This document shows positions 36,340 to 48,548 of a DNA stretch of 64,000 bases, one piece after another (position 1 is the stretch's first letter; every line of letters starts with the position of its first letter). The DNA comes from Macrostomum hystrix (taxonomy: Eukaryota > Platyhelminthes > Macrostomidae): positions 179,501 to 243,500 of the forward strand of contig CATNEN010000012.1 in NCBI GenBank assembly GCA_950097015.1. Reading direction: 5' to 3'. The notes under the pieces were generated by a model. That model was not told the origin of the DNA, ran no database searches, and saw only the letters and a program-made list of their open reading frames with translations. Both the position numbers and the translations under genes were made by a program.

Positions 36340-37495
36340 TTCTGTAGAAATATAAAAGGAAAAAAACTTGACTGCTTTCCTTAAAGACTGAATAGGTGAA
36401 AGTGGTCCGACTGTCTGACATTGTGGAACTGTCCAGCTATCTCTAAATGGCTAGTTTTGTAACAGTCCTTTTACGCGTCTGTGTTAAAGAAGCATTTTAT
36501 ATTCGTTTCTTCAAGCTTAATTTCTTATTACGAATCGATTGTTTCTGAAATAGATTTCTGGATTTTAAAATAAAAAATAGTGCCTCATGATTATTTTCTA
36601 ATTTTCTGTTGTGCATTCCCCCCACACCAATATTTTTAATGACATTTTTCAGTCTTCAAGTTTTATGAAGATCCGCACTTAACGATGCGCTTGTTCTTAT
36701 TCAAATGTCTCATCGGTCCCCAGTACATTACATTTTAATTTACGATGAAGCTCACTAGGGCTTAACCCCTGGGTAAAAACCACTGGCTATTTCACAATTG
36801 CTCCCAAACCGAGTGACCGATTTTCGTCCACCATAGGGATCTAAATTTTCCGCCCTTTGCGATGAACCAACTTTCAATATCTCGACGATGCCGATGTTTT
36901 GTTCTGGAAGTTGTTTCATCGGACGGAGCGGAAAGTTTCTGGCCGTGTTCTGGAGTTTCATGGCGACAAGCTGAATATTTTGGGAGATGCAGCAAAAAGT
37001 GGGTCTTTGAGATACCCCGCGATTGCAACTAGGCTGAACCTTGGCTACTTAGTAAACAAGTGCTCACCTGTAAGTGTTCTCAGCTTCCTTGAAGGGTTTT
37101 CTGAAACTCATATTTTCTTAATTTTATTATTAATATAAAATGATTAAAATATTACTACACCATTATTTTGTTTTCACTTTGCTAGTTTTTTTCCATAATT
37201 TTAAAACTTTTTAATGCAATTAAACAAGCTCCATTGTGCGTAGTCGAATGCTTTGTCTGGCCTAGTCCGCTTTTTTCTTGACGAGCGCGATGCGTGAATT
37301 TCCTGATTTGCTCTGGTTTGGCAATTATCACCTGTTCGCGGTTTCCTGTAGTTTTTATTCTTACTGTAGCTCTGTTCCAGTGGACCGTTTTTCTTATATA
37401 CAGCAGTCTGGTACATGAAATTTGTGGTATTTAAGCGAATTGCTTAAAAATTTACTTTATTCATCGAATACCGAGACGAAAAAATAATTGAAGTA
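36340..37495. other. Intergenic, nothing recognised
   Basis: Non-coding sequence between the 20-bp array and the 24-bp array. A possible poly(A) signal AATAAA lies at 36569-36574. No gene recognised on either strand. Confidence 0.5.
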
Positions 37496-37496
37496 C

Positions 37497-37607
37497 TAAA
37501 TTGTACACAAGCACTATATTACGAGAGTACTTATGCATTAGAGTAGGAGAGTACTTAAGCACTAGAGTAGGATAGTACTTAAGCACTAGAGTACGAGAGT
37601 ACTTACG
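37497..37607 (+). repeat. 24-bp minisatellite, left half
   Basis: Four to five copies of a 24-bp unit containing gagtacttaagcactagagt. It is interrupted by mariner element 2 and resumes at 40457. Confidence 0.85.
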
Positions 37608-37829
37608 TACGAGGGGTGTTGCAAAAGTTTCCGGACTAATGCTCGTCATGGGGCCGGTGATAATTTTAGTCTGATTCAGCAAAAAAATTAAACAGACGAA
37701 CAGGCAACTGTATTTTATAATATTATCAAGTTTCAGAAAGTTTGGAGTTGATGGTCCAAAGTAACAAGCGATTGTACACTAGATTATTATAGTCATGAAA
37801 TACGATTTCCGAGTTACAGCTACCAATCA

Positions 37830-38120
37830 CTGTCACTGTCGCTTCTATCGCCGGATGCGTCCACAGGTTGATTGCTGGCTCGCTCCACGTATTCGCCATT
37901 TACGGAGATGCATTTTCGGTAGCGCTGAAGCCAGACTCCCAGAAGCTGGCATCGAACTGACGTAGAGACTTGTTGGCTGCTTCGAGGACCTCCTCGCGCA
38001 TTGTGAAGATCTCGCCCCGCATTGGCATCTTCATTGGGCCAAAGAGGTGGAAATCGGCGACGGCGAGATCGGGACTGTAGGCTGGGTGGTTCAGCAGTCG
38101 TTGGAAGCTGGCTTTCCTTA
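37830..38120 (-). pseudogene. mariner transposase C-terminal remnant
   Basis: On the minus strand, HPAYSPDLAVADFHLFGPMK gives the third catalytic Asp region of a mariner transposase. MRGEIFTMREEVLEAANK follows. A one-base frameshift near 37945 moves to the frame with RYRKCISVNGEYVE, a typical mariner C-terminus. Everything upstream of the third Asp is deleted. Confidence 0.85.
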
Positions 38121-38356
38121 GACCCGAACTCCGATGGATTCTTCGGTCGACTCATTTTCGCTCACTTTTGGTTTGTGAAAAATCGTGTCAACAGCTTCAA
38201 AGGGCTGCAACCTATTTTGGCCCTCATGTATGCTGTGGTTGACTAAGCTGCATAAAATTTTAGGAAAAGTATTTTCTACGGCTGAATACCACAGACATCA
38301 ATTTTCAGCCAAATCAAACACGAATTGTCACCAGGATTAGCATTAGTCCGGATTAG

Positions 38357-40444
38357 CATTATTGCTAGAAGAGGATTGTGCTAGTGGGGTAGAAAAGAAA
38401 GGAACGAGTGTGTGTACATTGCTAGAAGAGGATTGTGCGAGTGGGGTAGAAAAGAAAGAAACGAGTGTGTGTACATTTCTATAAGAAGATTGTGCTAGTG
38501 GGTTAGAAAAGAAAGAAACGAGTGTGTGTACATTTCTATAAGAAGATTGTGCGAGTGGGGTAGAAAAGAAAGAAACGAGTGTGTGTACATTGCTAGAAGA
38601 GGATTGTGCGAGTGGGGTAGAAAAGAAAGAAACGAGTGTGTGTACATTTCTATAAGAAGATTGTGCTAGTGGGTTAGAAAAGAAAGAAACGAGTGTGTGT
38701 ACATTTCTATAAGAAGATTGTGCGAGTGGGGTAGAAAAGAAAGGAACGAGTGTGTGTACATTTCTATAAGAAGATTGTGCGAGTGGGGTAGAAAAGAAAG
38801 GAACGAGTGTGTGTACATTTCTATAAGAAGATTGTGCGAGTGGGGTAGAAAATAAAGAAACGAGTGTGTGTACATTTCTATAAGAAGATTGTGCGAGTGG
38901 GGTAGAAAAGAAAGAAACGAGTGTGTGTACATTTCTATAAGAAGATTGTGCGAGTGGGGTAGAAAAGAAAGAAACGAGTATATGTACATTGCTAGAAGAG
39001 GATTGTGCGAGTGGGGTAGAAAATAAAGAAACGAGTGTGTGTACATTGCTAGAAGAGGATTGTGCGAGTGGGGTAGAAAAGAAAGAAACGAGTGTGTGTA
39101 CATTTCTATAAGAAGATTGTGCGAGTGGGGTAGAAAATAAAGAAACGAGTGTGTGTACATTTCTATAAGAAGATTGTGCGAGTGGGGTAGAAAATAAAGA
39201 AACGAGTGTGTGTACATTTCTATAAGAAGATTGTGCGAGTGGGGTAGAAAATAAAGAAACGAGTGTGTGTACATTTCTATAAGAAGATTGTGCGAGTGGG
39301 GTAGAAAATAAAGAAACGAGTGTGTGTACATTTCTATAAGAAGATTGTGCGAGTGGGGTAGAAAATAAAGAAACGAGTGTGTGTACATTTCTATAAGAAG
39401 ATTGTGCGAGTGGGGTAGAAAATAAAGAAACGAGTGTGTGTACATTTCTATAAGAAGATTGTGCGAGTGGGGTAGAAAATAAAGAAACGAGTGTGTGTAC
39501 ATTTCTATAAGAAGATTGTGCGAGTGGGGTAGAAAAGAAAGAAACGAGTGTGTGTACATTTCTATAAGAAGATTGTGCGAGTGGGGTAGAAAATAAAGAA
39601 ACGAGTGTGTGTACATTTCTATAAGAAGATTGTGCGAGTGGGGTAGAAAATAAAGAAACGAGTGTGTGTACATTTCTATAAGAAGATTGTGCGAGTGGGG
39701 TAGAAAATAAAGAAACGAGTGTGTGTACATTTCTATAAGAAGATTGTGCGAGTGGGGTAGAAAATAAAGAAACGAGTGTGTGTACATTTCTATAAGAAGA
39801 TTGTGCGAGTGGGGTAGAAAATAAAGAAACGAGTGTGTGTACATTTCTATAAGAAGATTGTGCGAGTGGGGTAGAAAATAAAGAAACGAGTGTGTGTACA
39901 TTTCTATAAGAAGATTGTGCGAGTGGGGTAGAAAAGAAAGGAACGAGTGTGTGTACATTTCTATAAGAAGATTGTGCGAGTGGGGTAGAAAAGAAAGAAA
40001 CGAGTGTGTGTACATTTCTATAAGAAGATTGTGCGAGTGGGGTAGAAAAGTAAGCAACGAGTGTGTGTACATTACTAGAAGAGGATTGTGCGAGTGGGGT
40101 AGAAAATAAAGAAACGAGTGTGTGTACATTGCTAGAAGAGGATTGTGCGAGTGGGGTAGAAAAGAAAGAAACGAGTGTGTGTACATTTTTAGAAGAGGAT
40201 TGTGCGAGTGGGGTAGAAAAGTAAGCAACGAGTGTATGTACATTGCTAGAAGAGGATTGTGCGAGTGGGGTAGAAAATAAAGGAACGAGTGTATGTACAT
40301 TGCTAGAAGAGGATTGTGCGAGTGGGGTAGAAAATAAAGAAACGAGTGTGTGTACATTTCTAGAAGAGGATTGTGCGAGTGGGGTAGAAAATAAAGAAAC
40401 GAGTGTGTGTACATTTCTAGAAGAGGATTGTGCGAGTGGGGTAG
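38357..40444 (+). repeat. 57-bp minisatellite within the mariner right TIR
   Basis: About 37 head-to-tail copies of a 57-bp unit containing attgtgcgagtggggtagaa and acgagtgtgtgtacat. Two main variants differ by tgctagaagagga versus ttctataagaaga; the second occupies the centre and the first both flanks. Because 57 is a multiple of three, stop-free frames of 582-720 codons run through it; these are by-products, not genes. Confidence 0.97.
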
Positions 40445-40456
40445 ACACCCCTCTTA

Positions 40457-40530
40457 CTAGAGTACGATGATACTTAAGCACTAGAGTACAAGAGTACTTA
40501 AGCACTAGATAGAGAACGAGAGTATCTGAT
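40457..40530 (+). repeat. 24-bp minisatellite, right half
   Basis: Two to three further copies of the unit seen at 37497-37607 (tacttaagcactagagtac), immediately outside the right end of mariner 2. Confidence 0.8.
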
Positions 40531-42284
40531 ACTTCAGTAGTTTTTTACTCTCTACTCTTGCTAACGTAAATACTTGTTTCCATTAGTTATAAGTAGTTTA
40601 AAACTGATTCAACACGCATGTACTTTCATATCGAGAGCATTGTTTATCAAAACAATTTTTTAGTTGAGCTTCGGTTTTGTTAGACAGGCCTTGTCATTCT
40701 TTGAATCTTTGTCAATATTTATTCACTGCTGGCTAAACGAGCTAACAGAAATTAGTGGAATAAATTCGCTATTCTCTTGAAAATGATCCAAATTTTAGAA
40801 AAGTCCAAAACTAAAGCTTGTATATTAATAATATTTGCGTTTTTATATTTTCGCTACGTGCCTTTTACTGGATTTTCATATTTGAGTACCGTAGTCAAAG
40901 TGATTTTATTTTTTCCGCAAATATCTTCCTTGCCCTTCTCTCTAAGTTGTTGCTTTTTCTGCATAGTTGGCCCACTGTCAAAGTCAATCTCCTTTCTAGA
41001 CTGCTGATCTTTTTGGCGCGCTCGGAATTCTCATTGTTGATCGCTTTTCAAATCATGCTTGCACGCGCCTACTTGCACATTCATTTATTTACAAGTATGT
41101 GATTTAGTTAAGTGATCAGTCCTCTTTTTATTATTTTTCCGCCTGTCTCCGTCTGTAGCTATTTCTATTTTAGTTTTATTTCTTGTTGATTCTTTTTGTT
41201 GTCATTAGACACCGTACTGAATAGTGGGCGCAACTTGTGGTATGTATTTCAATAACAGTTCAATTTTTCCGTTGCTAACGTTTTAACTTAACCAAAAATA
41301 TTATAAAATAATATGTGTGTGCGCGCGCATCAGAGCTAGAATCTTCAGTCGTTTAGATCTGCGATTATTTATTCCTGCAGAGGACACATAAATGAGCCAG
41401 TCAAGAGTATTTTGCCAATTTAATGCTTACTTGGCTACTAGCTGAAACGCTAATAAACGACTATAATAAAATAAAACGAATAAAATAAAACGACTATACC
41501 TATAATTTTCGTAAGCACTCTAAATGGGTGTGCAAAGATTTTAAATTCTCAAAAAACTTGTGGCGATGAACTTTCGATGAAGCTTTTTCTTTTGTCTAAA
41601 GTTGAGATGATATTCAAAACAAGAATAGTCTAGATCGAAGCTTACACTCATTTGAAATATATGCAAAGCATACAGGCAATTTAAGAAAAGTATTTACTGT
41701 TGGTGGGTAAAGTAAAAGCTCAATCGAAGAATTGCAAGCAAAAGTGCGAGTGTTCTAACGAACATGTATAAGTATTTTGCGATAATATAGTGCAAAAGTG
41801 AGCTTAAAAATGAATAAATATACGAGCTGGTTTCGAATTTTTACATAAATTTCTGGCAAATTTCAATTCTGGTCATAAGACAAAATTTCATTCTCTAATT
41901 TATTAATCAATAATTCATATTCATAGCTATAGTAAAAACGATAAGCTATACATATTTTAAAAGAGATCGAATTTTAACAAAGTTTACTTTTAGGTTACAT
42001 ACCTTTTGCACCTAATCATGGCATTCAAAACTTCGAACTTGACGAAGGGTTAATGATATAAGCACACTGTTGAATTTTTTTAAACAGATCTACCTGTACA
42101 AATCGTTCTGCAATTTTGACTTTTCTGCATCATATCGCGTTTTTTAATTAGTACACTAAAATATACAAATGTGTCAGATAGTAATATTCGCTTATTAATT
42201 AGAAGCGCAAAAAACCTTATGTTCATACATTTGCATGTATCATATTAAATAGTAGTTGCATAATTACATTTTCTGGTTTAACCG
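40531..42284. other. Intergenic, upstream of GPDH
   Basis: AT-rich non-coding sequence that should include the GPDH promoter. A short gtgtgtgcgcgcgc run lies near 41315. No other feature recognised. Confidence 0.5.
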
Positions 42285-44918
42285 ATGGCTAAAAATGTCG
42301 CAGTAATTGGTTCCGGCAACTGGGCCACGTGCATTGCTAGAATATGTGCAAAAAATGCTTTGGCTTCTTCTAAATTTAACAATGAGGTAAGAAGTTTTCT
42401 ATTGTTGTTCTTTCTATACAGTTTTTTCATCAAAAAGCACACAATACGTACTTCATAAACTCTAGCGCATTAAAAAGAAATCCCAATTGCAAACTTGAAC
42501 GAATTATTAAATTGATTGGTTAGGCACGTTTAAAATTACTACACGTTTTACTATATTCATAACATATATATAGCATACTATAATAATATAAACTATAATA
42601 TGCTATTTATTGTTTTGTAGCATAAAACTGTATTTTTATACCTATGTTAGACAACTATTGAATAAATTGTGAATCAATAGATTTTGCTTTTTGTTTAAGC
42701 TTGGAATTCCTAAAAAATCATTTTGACAAAGACAAACTTTTCTTATCTATAAATTTAACTGACTAATTTAACTAATTTGAATTTTAGGCCTAGTCGAGAA
42801 AAATAGCTATAATTTATAAAGCATATATGTTTTTTCTGGGCCTATATTAAAGTCAAATCAGATATAATACAATAGTTTTTTACATTAAAACACGACTGTA
42901 GCTATCTGTGCAAAATTGTACTTTTTATGAAGTATTGTGCCCTTATTTTGCAATGTCTAAAACATTAATAAATTGGATGGATAAAGCATCACTTCAAATG
43001 TTGAACTCTGCTTTGTTATTCTGATAATTTTAATTTTTGTTAACTTAATATGAGGCGGCGTTTGAGTTGAAGTGAATTTGAGTTGTCTGGCTTATTTTGC
43101 ACCGCAACTTGTTTACTATATTTTGTTCTCAATTATTTTAATCCACTGCAAGTACATACTCATTTTCTCTAATACATTCTGCCTACCTGTGTGCGCCTAG
43201 CCCACCACCCAAATATTGTCACCTTCCACCACTCTACCCTGATCGCTATATAATATCTTGCTATTGATTATCACACACTGAAATATAGAATTTTGCTCGC
43301 CTTGTTCTCAAACCAACAGAATGAACTTTCCTCAGTAATTTGCGACATGACATAATAAATTACTAAATTTAAATAAAAAGGATATCAGCTTAACATAGTC
43401 TAGTCTTTACATGAACATTAATAAAAAAGACTAAAAGTAATTCTCTGCTTTCTATTTAAGGTACGTATGTGGGTCTTTGATGAGATCGTGGATGACGAAC
43501 CACTCTCCGCCATCATTAACAAGCGTCACGAGAATGTAAAATGCCTGCCCGGTGTGTCCCTGCCAAGTTCGCTAGTGGCCACGCCGGACCTGCCCTCCCT
43601 GAACGACTGGGCCGACATTCTAGTGTTTGTGCTGCCGCACCATTTTTTGGTGTCTGTCTGTCGCTCCCTGCAACATCAGCAGCAGAAGTCGGCCCGCAGG
43701 CCAGGGTCCTACGCTGTGTCGCTTATCAAAGGCATCCATGTGGATCCGGCTGTCAGCAACACCGGTGGCGTGCAGTTATTGTCGGACCTCATTCGCAAAC
43801 AGCTTGGCATCGAATGTGCCGTTCTGATGGGAGCCAATTCAGCTCACGAAGTGGCACAGGTGATTTTTATGGCTTCATCTAATCATCTATTTTTAATGGC
43901 CCTGTAACACTACAAATAATTATTTATAAGTAGTATAACACAAATATTATCTTTTCATCTAGGAGAGCTTCAGCGAAGCCACCGTTGGCTGTCGCGACCC
44001 GGCCAGAGGGCAAGAGCTCAAGGCACTATTCCAGACAACCTATTTTCGCATTGGCATCACCCCCGACGAAGCCGGTGTGGAGCTGTGCGGTGCTCTAAAG
44101 GATGTCGTGGCCACCGCGGCGGGCTTCTGCGACGGTCTAATCTACGGTGACAACACCAAAGCCGCCGTCATTCGACTGGGCCTCATGGAGATGATTAAGT
44201 TCATACGCACCTTCTATGGGGCTAGGGGTGAGTCTTCGGACCCTAGCAACAGCTATCGCGCCCCCACTGGAGACTTTGATTCTTATTGCTGATTCTATTA
44301 TTAGCTTGCAACGAGAGAAACCCCTTGCAACCCACTCGTCTGTTCTATTTTTAGCTACGCGCATACCTTCAATTATGTCAGGGAAACCCTCAAAAAACGT
44401 TCGCTTGTTCTATTTTTAGCAAGGTGTGTACACCATGCGAATTCTCTTATTTCTACATTTAGACCATAAAATCTAAAAAGCGAAAATAACACCTTCGAGA
44501 GCAGGCATCGAGGATAAGACCTTCTTTGAGTCGTGCGGAATCGCCGACCTGATTACCAACTGCTACGGAGGCGGCAATAGGCGCCTAGCCGAAGCCTTCG
44601 TCAAGACAGGCAAATCCATCAACCAGCTGGAGTCCGAGATGTTCAACGGCCAGAAACTGCAGGGGCCGCAGACTGCTGCCGAGGTGCGCCATTTTGACAA
44701 TGAAAGCCTTTCTATTTTACCTTTAAAAACTTGCAGAAATTACTGTAGCATTGTTTGTGCACTTTCTATCAACAAATGCTCAGGTTTACACAGCCTTGGA
44801 TGCCGCGGGTCGCCTAGCCGACTACCCGCTAATGACTGCTGTGCACGTGGTCTGCGAGATGCGCCTCGCCCCGGAACGATTCATCGACATGCTGCGCCAT
44901 CACCCAGAGCACGCCTAA
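42285..44918 (+). CDS. GPD1: Glycerol-3-phosphate dehydrogenase (NAD+), cytosolic
   Basis: Interconverts dihydroxyacetone phosphate and glycerol 3-phosphate with NADH/NAD+ in the cytosol, linking glycolysis, lipid synthesis and the glycerol-phosphate shuttle. Exons: 42285-42386, 43461-43859, 43963-44227, 44505-44683, 44784-44918; phases 0,0,1,0; 359 residues, normal family length. The N-terminal Rossmann motif is [15 protein letters not shown]. Family blocks follow in order: [26 protein letters not shown] (Lys124), [29 protein letters not shown] (Lys213), [32 protein letters not shown] (Asp270), TGKSINQLE and [13 protein letters not shown]. It ends HHPEHA. The phosphate-binding Arg of the GGRNR motif is Gly279 here (YGGGNRR, codon 44573-44575). 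Intron 1 is 1.07 kb, the others short. No array lies inside this gene. Confidence 0.97.
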
Positions 44919-45144
44919 CAAAGCTGCTGATATTTCTACTTGTGAGTAGGCTGGTTTGAACATGACTTCTAGATTTCAAACAGATTACACTTGCACACAT
45001 AGATCGCTTCTTGCATTTATCTACAGATGAAATTTTGAAATTCCAGACTGCATTATATTTGTAACCGTTTTCTCTTTGCATTGCATTTTTTTCTAGTGAC
45101 TCAAGGAAAATATAAGAAAGTGAAACACTTCAATACAGCGCCTC

Positions 45145-45150
45145 AATAAA
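45145..45150 (+). terminator. Poly(A) signal for GPDH
   Basis: AATAAA 227 bases after the GPDH stop codon. A second AATAAA lies near 45382. Confidence 0.5.
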
Positions 45151-45685
45151 CTGCAGCTTCATTTTTAGTAATTTAGCAAAACACTTTTCGGTAACAAATA
45201 GTTTTTTTTAACTGCTGAAAAATTGCTTTGCTGTAACAGTATATTATCCGGTGCCCTGTGATGTATCTTTAAGATTGGATACACCAGATTTAACGGCTGT
45301 AACAATTTTTTGACTCCCTGTAGATTTTAAGGTCAGAAAAAATGCGCACGAGCCACATAATTCTGACCTAGCACTTAGAAAATAAAGAATTATGTATTTT
45401 TGCTATTGACCCGAACCTTGAGTGCATTTGTTTTGCCTTTCTCTTAGCTTTTATTCAAGCTAAAATACTGTTTGAGACCATATACTCACTTTTTATAGTC
45501 ACCAACGAGCTTTACTAGATTACGCTATGCAAAGTGGTTCTAGCAGCGACTGCCTGGGATTCCAGCTGCTCTGGCGGGCACAGCTGCTGAGAATTGGTTG
45601 CTGCTCACCGCTTGCATTTGTTTCCATTGCCTATGCTGCCTATTGCACTTTGGGCGACTGGCATCTGCTTCGGTAGTTCTGCTTC
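45151..45685. other. Intergenic, nothing recognised
   Basis: AT-rich sequence 3' of GPDH, leading into a pyrimidine tract. Confidence 0.4.
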
Positions 45686-46525
45686 ACCCTCACCTTCTCT
45701 CCCTCTCTCCCTTACTCTCCCTCCCCCCTCTTACTTCACTCTCACTCTCCCTTTCCCTCCCACTCTAACTCTCACTCTCCCTCTTCCTTTCCCTCTGCAT
45801 ATCCCTCTCACTCTCACTCTCCCTCTCACAATCCCTTTAAGTCTCACTTTCCCTCTCACTCTCCCTCTCACTCTCTACCCTTTACTCTCCCTCTCCCTCT
45901 CACTCTCTATCCTTTACTCTCCCTCTCACTCTCTCTCTCACTCTCTATCCTTTACTCTCCCTCTCCCTCTCACTCTCTATCCTTTACTCTCCCTCTCACT
46001 CTCTCTCTCACTCTCCCTTTCACTCTCTCTCACTCTCCCTCTCACTCTCTCTCACTCTCCCTCTCACTCTCTCTCTCACTCTCCCTCTCACAATCCCTTT
46101 AAGTCTCACTTTCCCTCTCACTCTAACTCTCACTCTTAATCTCCATATTCGTCTTACTCTCCTTCTCCAGATCCTTCTCCCTCTCACTCTCTCTCTCACT
46201 CTCTATCCTTTACTCTCCCTCTCCCTCTTACTCTCTATCCTTTACTCTCCCTCTCCCTCTCACTCTCTATCCTTTACTCTCCCTCTCCCTCTCACTCTCT
46301 ATCCTTTACTCTCCCTCTCCCTCTCACTCTCTATCCTTTACTCTCCCTCTCCCTCTCACTCTCTATCCTTTACTCTCCCTGTCCCTCTCACTCTCTATCC
46401 TTTACTCTCCCTCTCCCTCTCACTCTCTATCCTTTACTCTCCCTCTCACTCTCCCTCTCACTCTCCCTCTCACTCTTTCTCTCCTTCTCACTATCCCTCT
46501 CCCTCTCAATCTCACTCTCTTTCTC
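45686..46525 (+). repeat. CT-rich tandem repeat, 32-bp higher-order unit
   Basis: A long pyrimidine-rich tract of ctctcactctccctct-type motifs. From about 45880 it organises into 32-bp units containing cactctctatcctttactct, with at least eight regular copies at 46190-46440. Almost the only purine on the + strand is A. Confidence 0.95.
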
Positions 46526-46869
46526 GGAGTGAATATTTTGAAATGGCAGTACGAGCGTTGATCAAGTAACAAATTTATTTATCAAGCAAACATCTCTGTA
46601 GCCAGAATGTTTCTGTCTCCGATCGGCACTGTGTACTCGATCCGGTGGTTGGCACAGTTTCAAGCCCCGATAAAAATCCTAATTGTAGCACTACTTGGCC
46701 GCAAAATTTACGAGTATTTTGCAGCTATGCTGCAGTCATCCGTTATTAGTTTTTTCTGCTGTGTTCTTCATCAGGGTTGCTAGATGAAGGCTATTAGGCT
46801 GGCATAGCTCGTTTGTCTGTTCTGTTATGGAATCGTTCTGAATCTACAAAGTGCGCAAATGCACCTCCC
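46526..46869. other. Spacer between pyrimidine tracts
   Basis: Non-repetitive sequence with no coding or RNA feature recognised. Confidence 0.4.
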
Positions 46870-47470
46870 AAATGAATCTCCCTTCTTTCTCCCTCCCTCC
46901 TTCCCCCTCCCTTCCTTCTCCCTCCCTCCTTCTCCCTCCCTTCCTTCTCCCTCCCTTCCTTCTCCCTCCCTCCTTCTCCCTCCCTTCCTTCTCCCTCCCT
47001 CCTTCTCCCTCCCTCCTCCCTTCCTCCTTCTCCCTCCCTCCTTCTCCCTTCCTCCTTCTCCCTCCCTTCTTCTCCCCCCTCCTTCTCCCTGCCTCCTCCA
47101 TTCCTCCTTCTCCCTTCCTCCTTCTCCCTTCCTCCTTCTCCCTTCCTCCTTCTCCCTCCCTTCTTCTCCCCCTCCTTCTCCCTGCCTCCTCCATTCCTCC
47201 TTCTCCCTTCCTCCTTCTCCCTTCCTCCTTCTCCCTCCCTCCTTCTCCCTTCCTCCTTCTCCCTCCCCTCTTCTCCCCCTCCTTCTCCCTGCCTCCTCCA
47301 TTCCTCCTTCTCCCTTCCTCCTTCTCCCTCCCCTCTTCTCCCCCCTCCTTCTCCCTGCCTCCTCCATTCCTCCTTCTCCCTTCCTCCTTCTCCCTTCCTC
47401 CTTCTCCCTTCCTCCTTCTCCCTTCCTCCTCCCTACCTACTTCCACCCTCCTCCTTCTCCCTTCGCTACC
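46870..47470 (+). repeat. Polypyrimidine tract, ccttctccctcc type
   Basis: About 600 bp of almost pure C/T on the + strand, made of ccttctccctcc and ccttctcccttc units with occasional ctgcctcctccattcc interruptions spaced in a loose higher-order pattern. Long open frames on both strands are composition artefacts. Confidence 0.95.
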
Positions 47471-47536
47471 CCTTTTTTCAGTGTCTTCTCTTTACCTAAA
47501 ATATTTAACGGTATATAGTTATCTACCATTTAATAC

Positions 47537-47832
47537 GGGGGCTTGTAGCATAGTTGTAAGAGCGACGAACTCACGACTTCAAGGTCGGGGGTTCGATTCC
47601 TGACTATTCTATAACAATTTGTGTCCTTTAGCAAGACCTTTAACTCTGCATCGCTTCAGTTCACCCAGCTGTTAAATGGGTACCAGCATTAGCTGGAGTA
47701 ATTGAGGGTGGGTGTGGCGTCCCCCTCAGTCCATGGACTGAACAGCCGTACGCAGCCTTCAGATGCGACACGCAATAGCTGCGGCTGCACATTTGGCCCG
47801 ACTGGGGCAGGTTTAATAAAAAAAGTTAAAAA
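47537..47832 (+). mobile_element. tRNA-derived SINE, family B, full-length copy
   Basis: The best copy of the family. Box A-like tagcatagttgtaagagcg is at about 47546-47564 and a perfect box B ggttcgattcc at 47590-47600. The core follows: gtgtcctttagcaagacc, then cacccagctgttaaatgg, agcattagctgg, gtccatggactgaacag. An A/T-rich tail (taataaaaaaagttaaaaaa) ends it. About 295 bp, in line with tRNA-SINEs. Confidence 0.85.
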
Positions 47833-48547
47833 AAACTCTTCATAAACTTTGGTAATCTTCTCAAAGTGAAATACTCGTACATTTGTTAATTCTCATTTCG
47901 GAATTTTTCTACAACAAAATCGGACACGACTTTCTGTAGGTCAATCAGTTCTGTTTAAGAGCTTTCTTAGTCTGAGAGAGACTGTCAGGTGCTGCATTTT
48001 CGACTCTGCGCAAGGACCGCTCACCTCTGTTTGCACGCACCGCACATTCTGTAATTAGGCATTTGGAACAGCCGCTTCATACGCTGCAGCTAGGTGGACC
48101 AAGTTACAAATTGAACTACAAAGACAAACAATCAAATATATGTCTATGCAGTTTCTGTTAGCACAGACTAGACTGAACATTTACTATTATAGTTTCCTGA
48201 TAAATATTAGAGTAAAATTTTTTTAATCAATGTCTACACAAATTTTATCACGACATTATAACAAAGGCGCAGATTTTATTTATATTTGGAACAGGCCAAA
48301 TTATCTACTGGCCTCACCTGCGCACTTATTGAACGCAGAAAATTGCCTCAGCAAAATTTGGTATAAATGGCTCTTAAGATATGCATTATTCCAACTGCTT
48401 TAATTTTTTATTTCCGTTCGGGATAAACTCTAAAAGATAATGACTTGTCTGAAATTGTCTGAGGCCAAGTTCAGCATAGGTAAGTTCAAAGTGCGCGTTT
48501 AGTTACTAGGCTGATGTAACTTTTCATTCTGTTAATGATTCGCTGTT
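47833..48547. other. Intergenic, nothing recognised
   Basis: Mixed-composition sequence before the large array. No coding similarity or RNA gene seen. Confidence 0.4.
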
Positions 48548-48548
48548 A

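Larger units (their letters stand above)
37608..40456 (-). mobile_element. mariner element 2, internally deleted, with right TIR split by a minisatellite
   Basis: The left end starts TACGAGGGGTGTTGC at 37608 and continues tttccggactaatgctcg. The matching right arm has cattagtccgga at 38341-38352, but its outermost part is found only at 40445-40456 (ACACCCCTCTTA, 11 of 12 bases matching the expected end). In the left arm the two blocks are about 10 bases apart; in the right arm about 2.09 kb of 57-bp repeat lies between them. Between the arms is a transposase remnant. The outer flanks on both sides are the same 24-bp minisatellite. Confidence 0.8.

Noticed and set aside
38343-40505. 720- and 582-codon frames on the minus strand
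   Set aside because: Artefact of the 57-bp array (19-residue period) in several frames at once; not a repeat protein gene.
46825-47603. Glu/Arg/Gly-rich and Ser/Leu/Pro-rich frames on both strands
   Set aside because: Direct translation of a polypyrimidine tract; low complexity in all frames.
47537-47613. A genuine tRNA gene
   Set aside because: Box A and box B are good, but acceptor-stem pairing is not evident and a SINE body and A/T tail follow, with other copies in introns.
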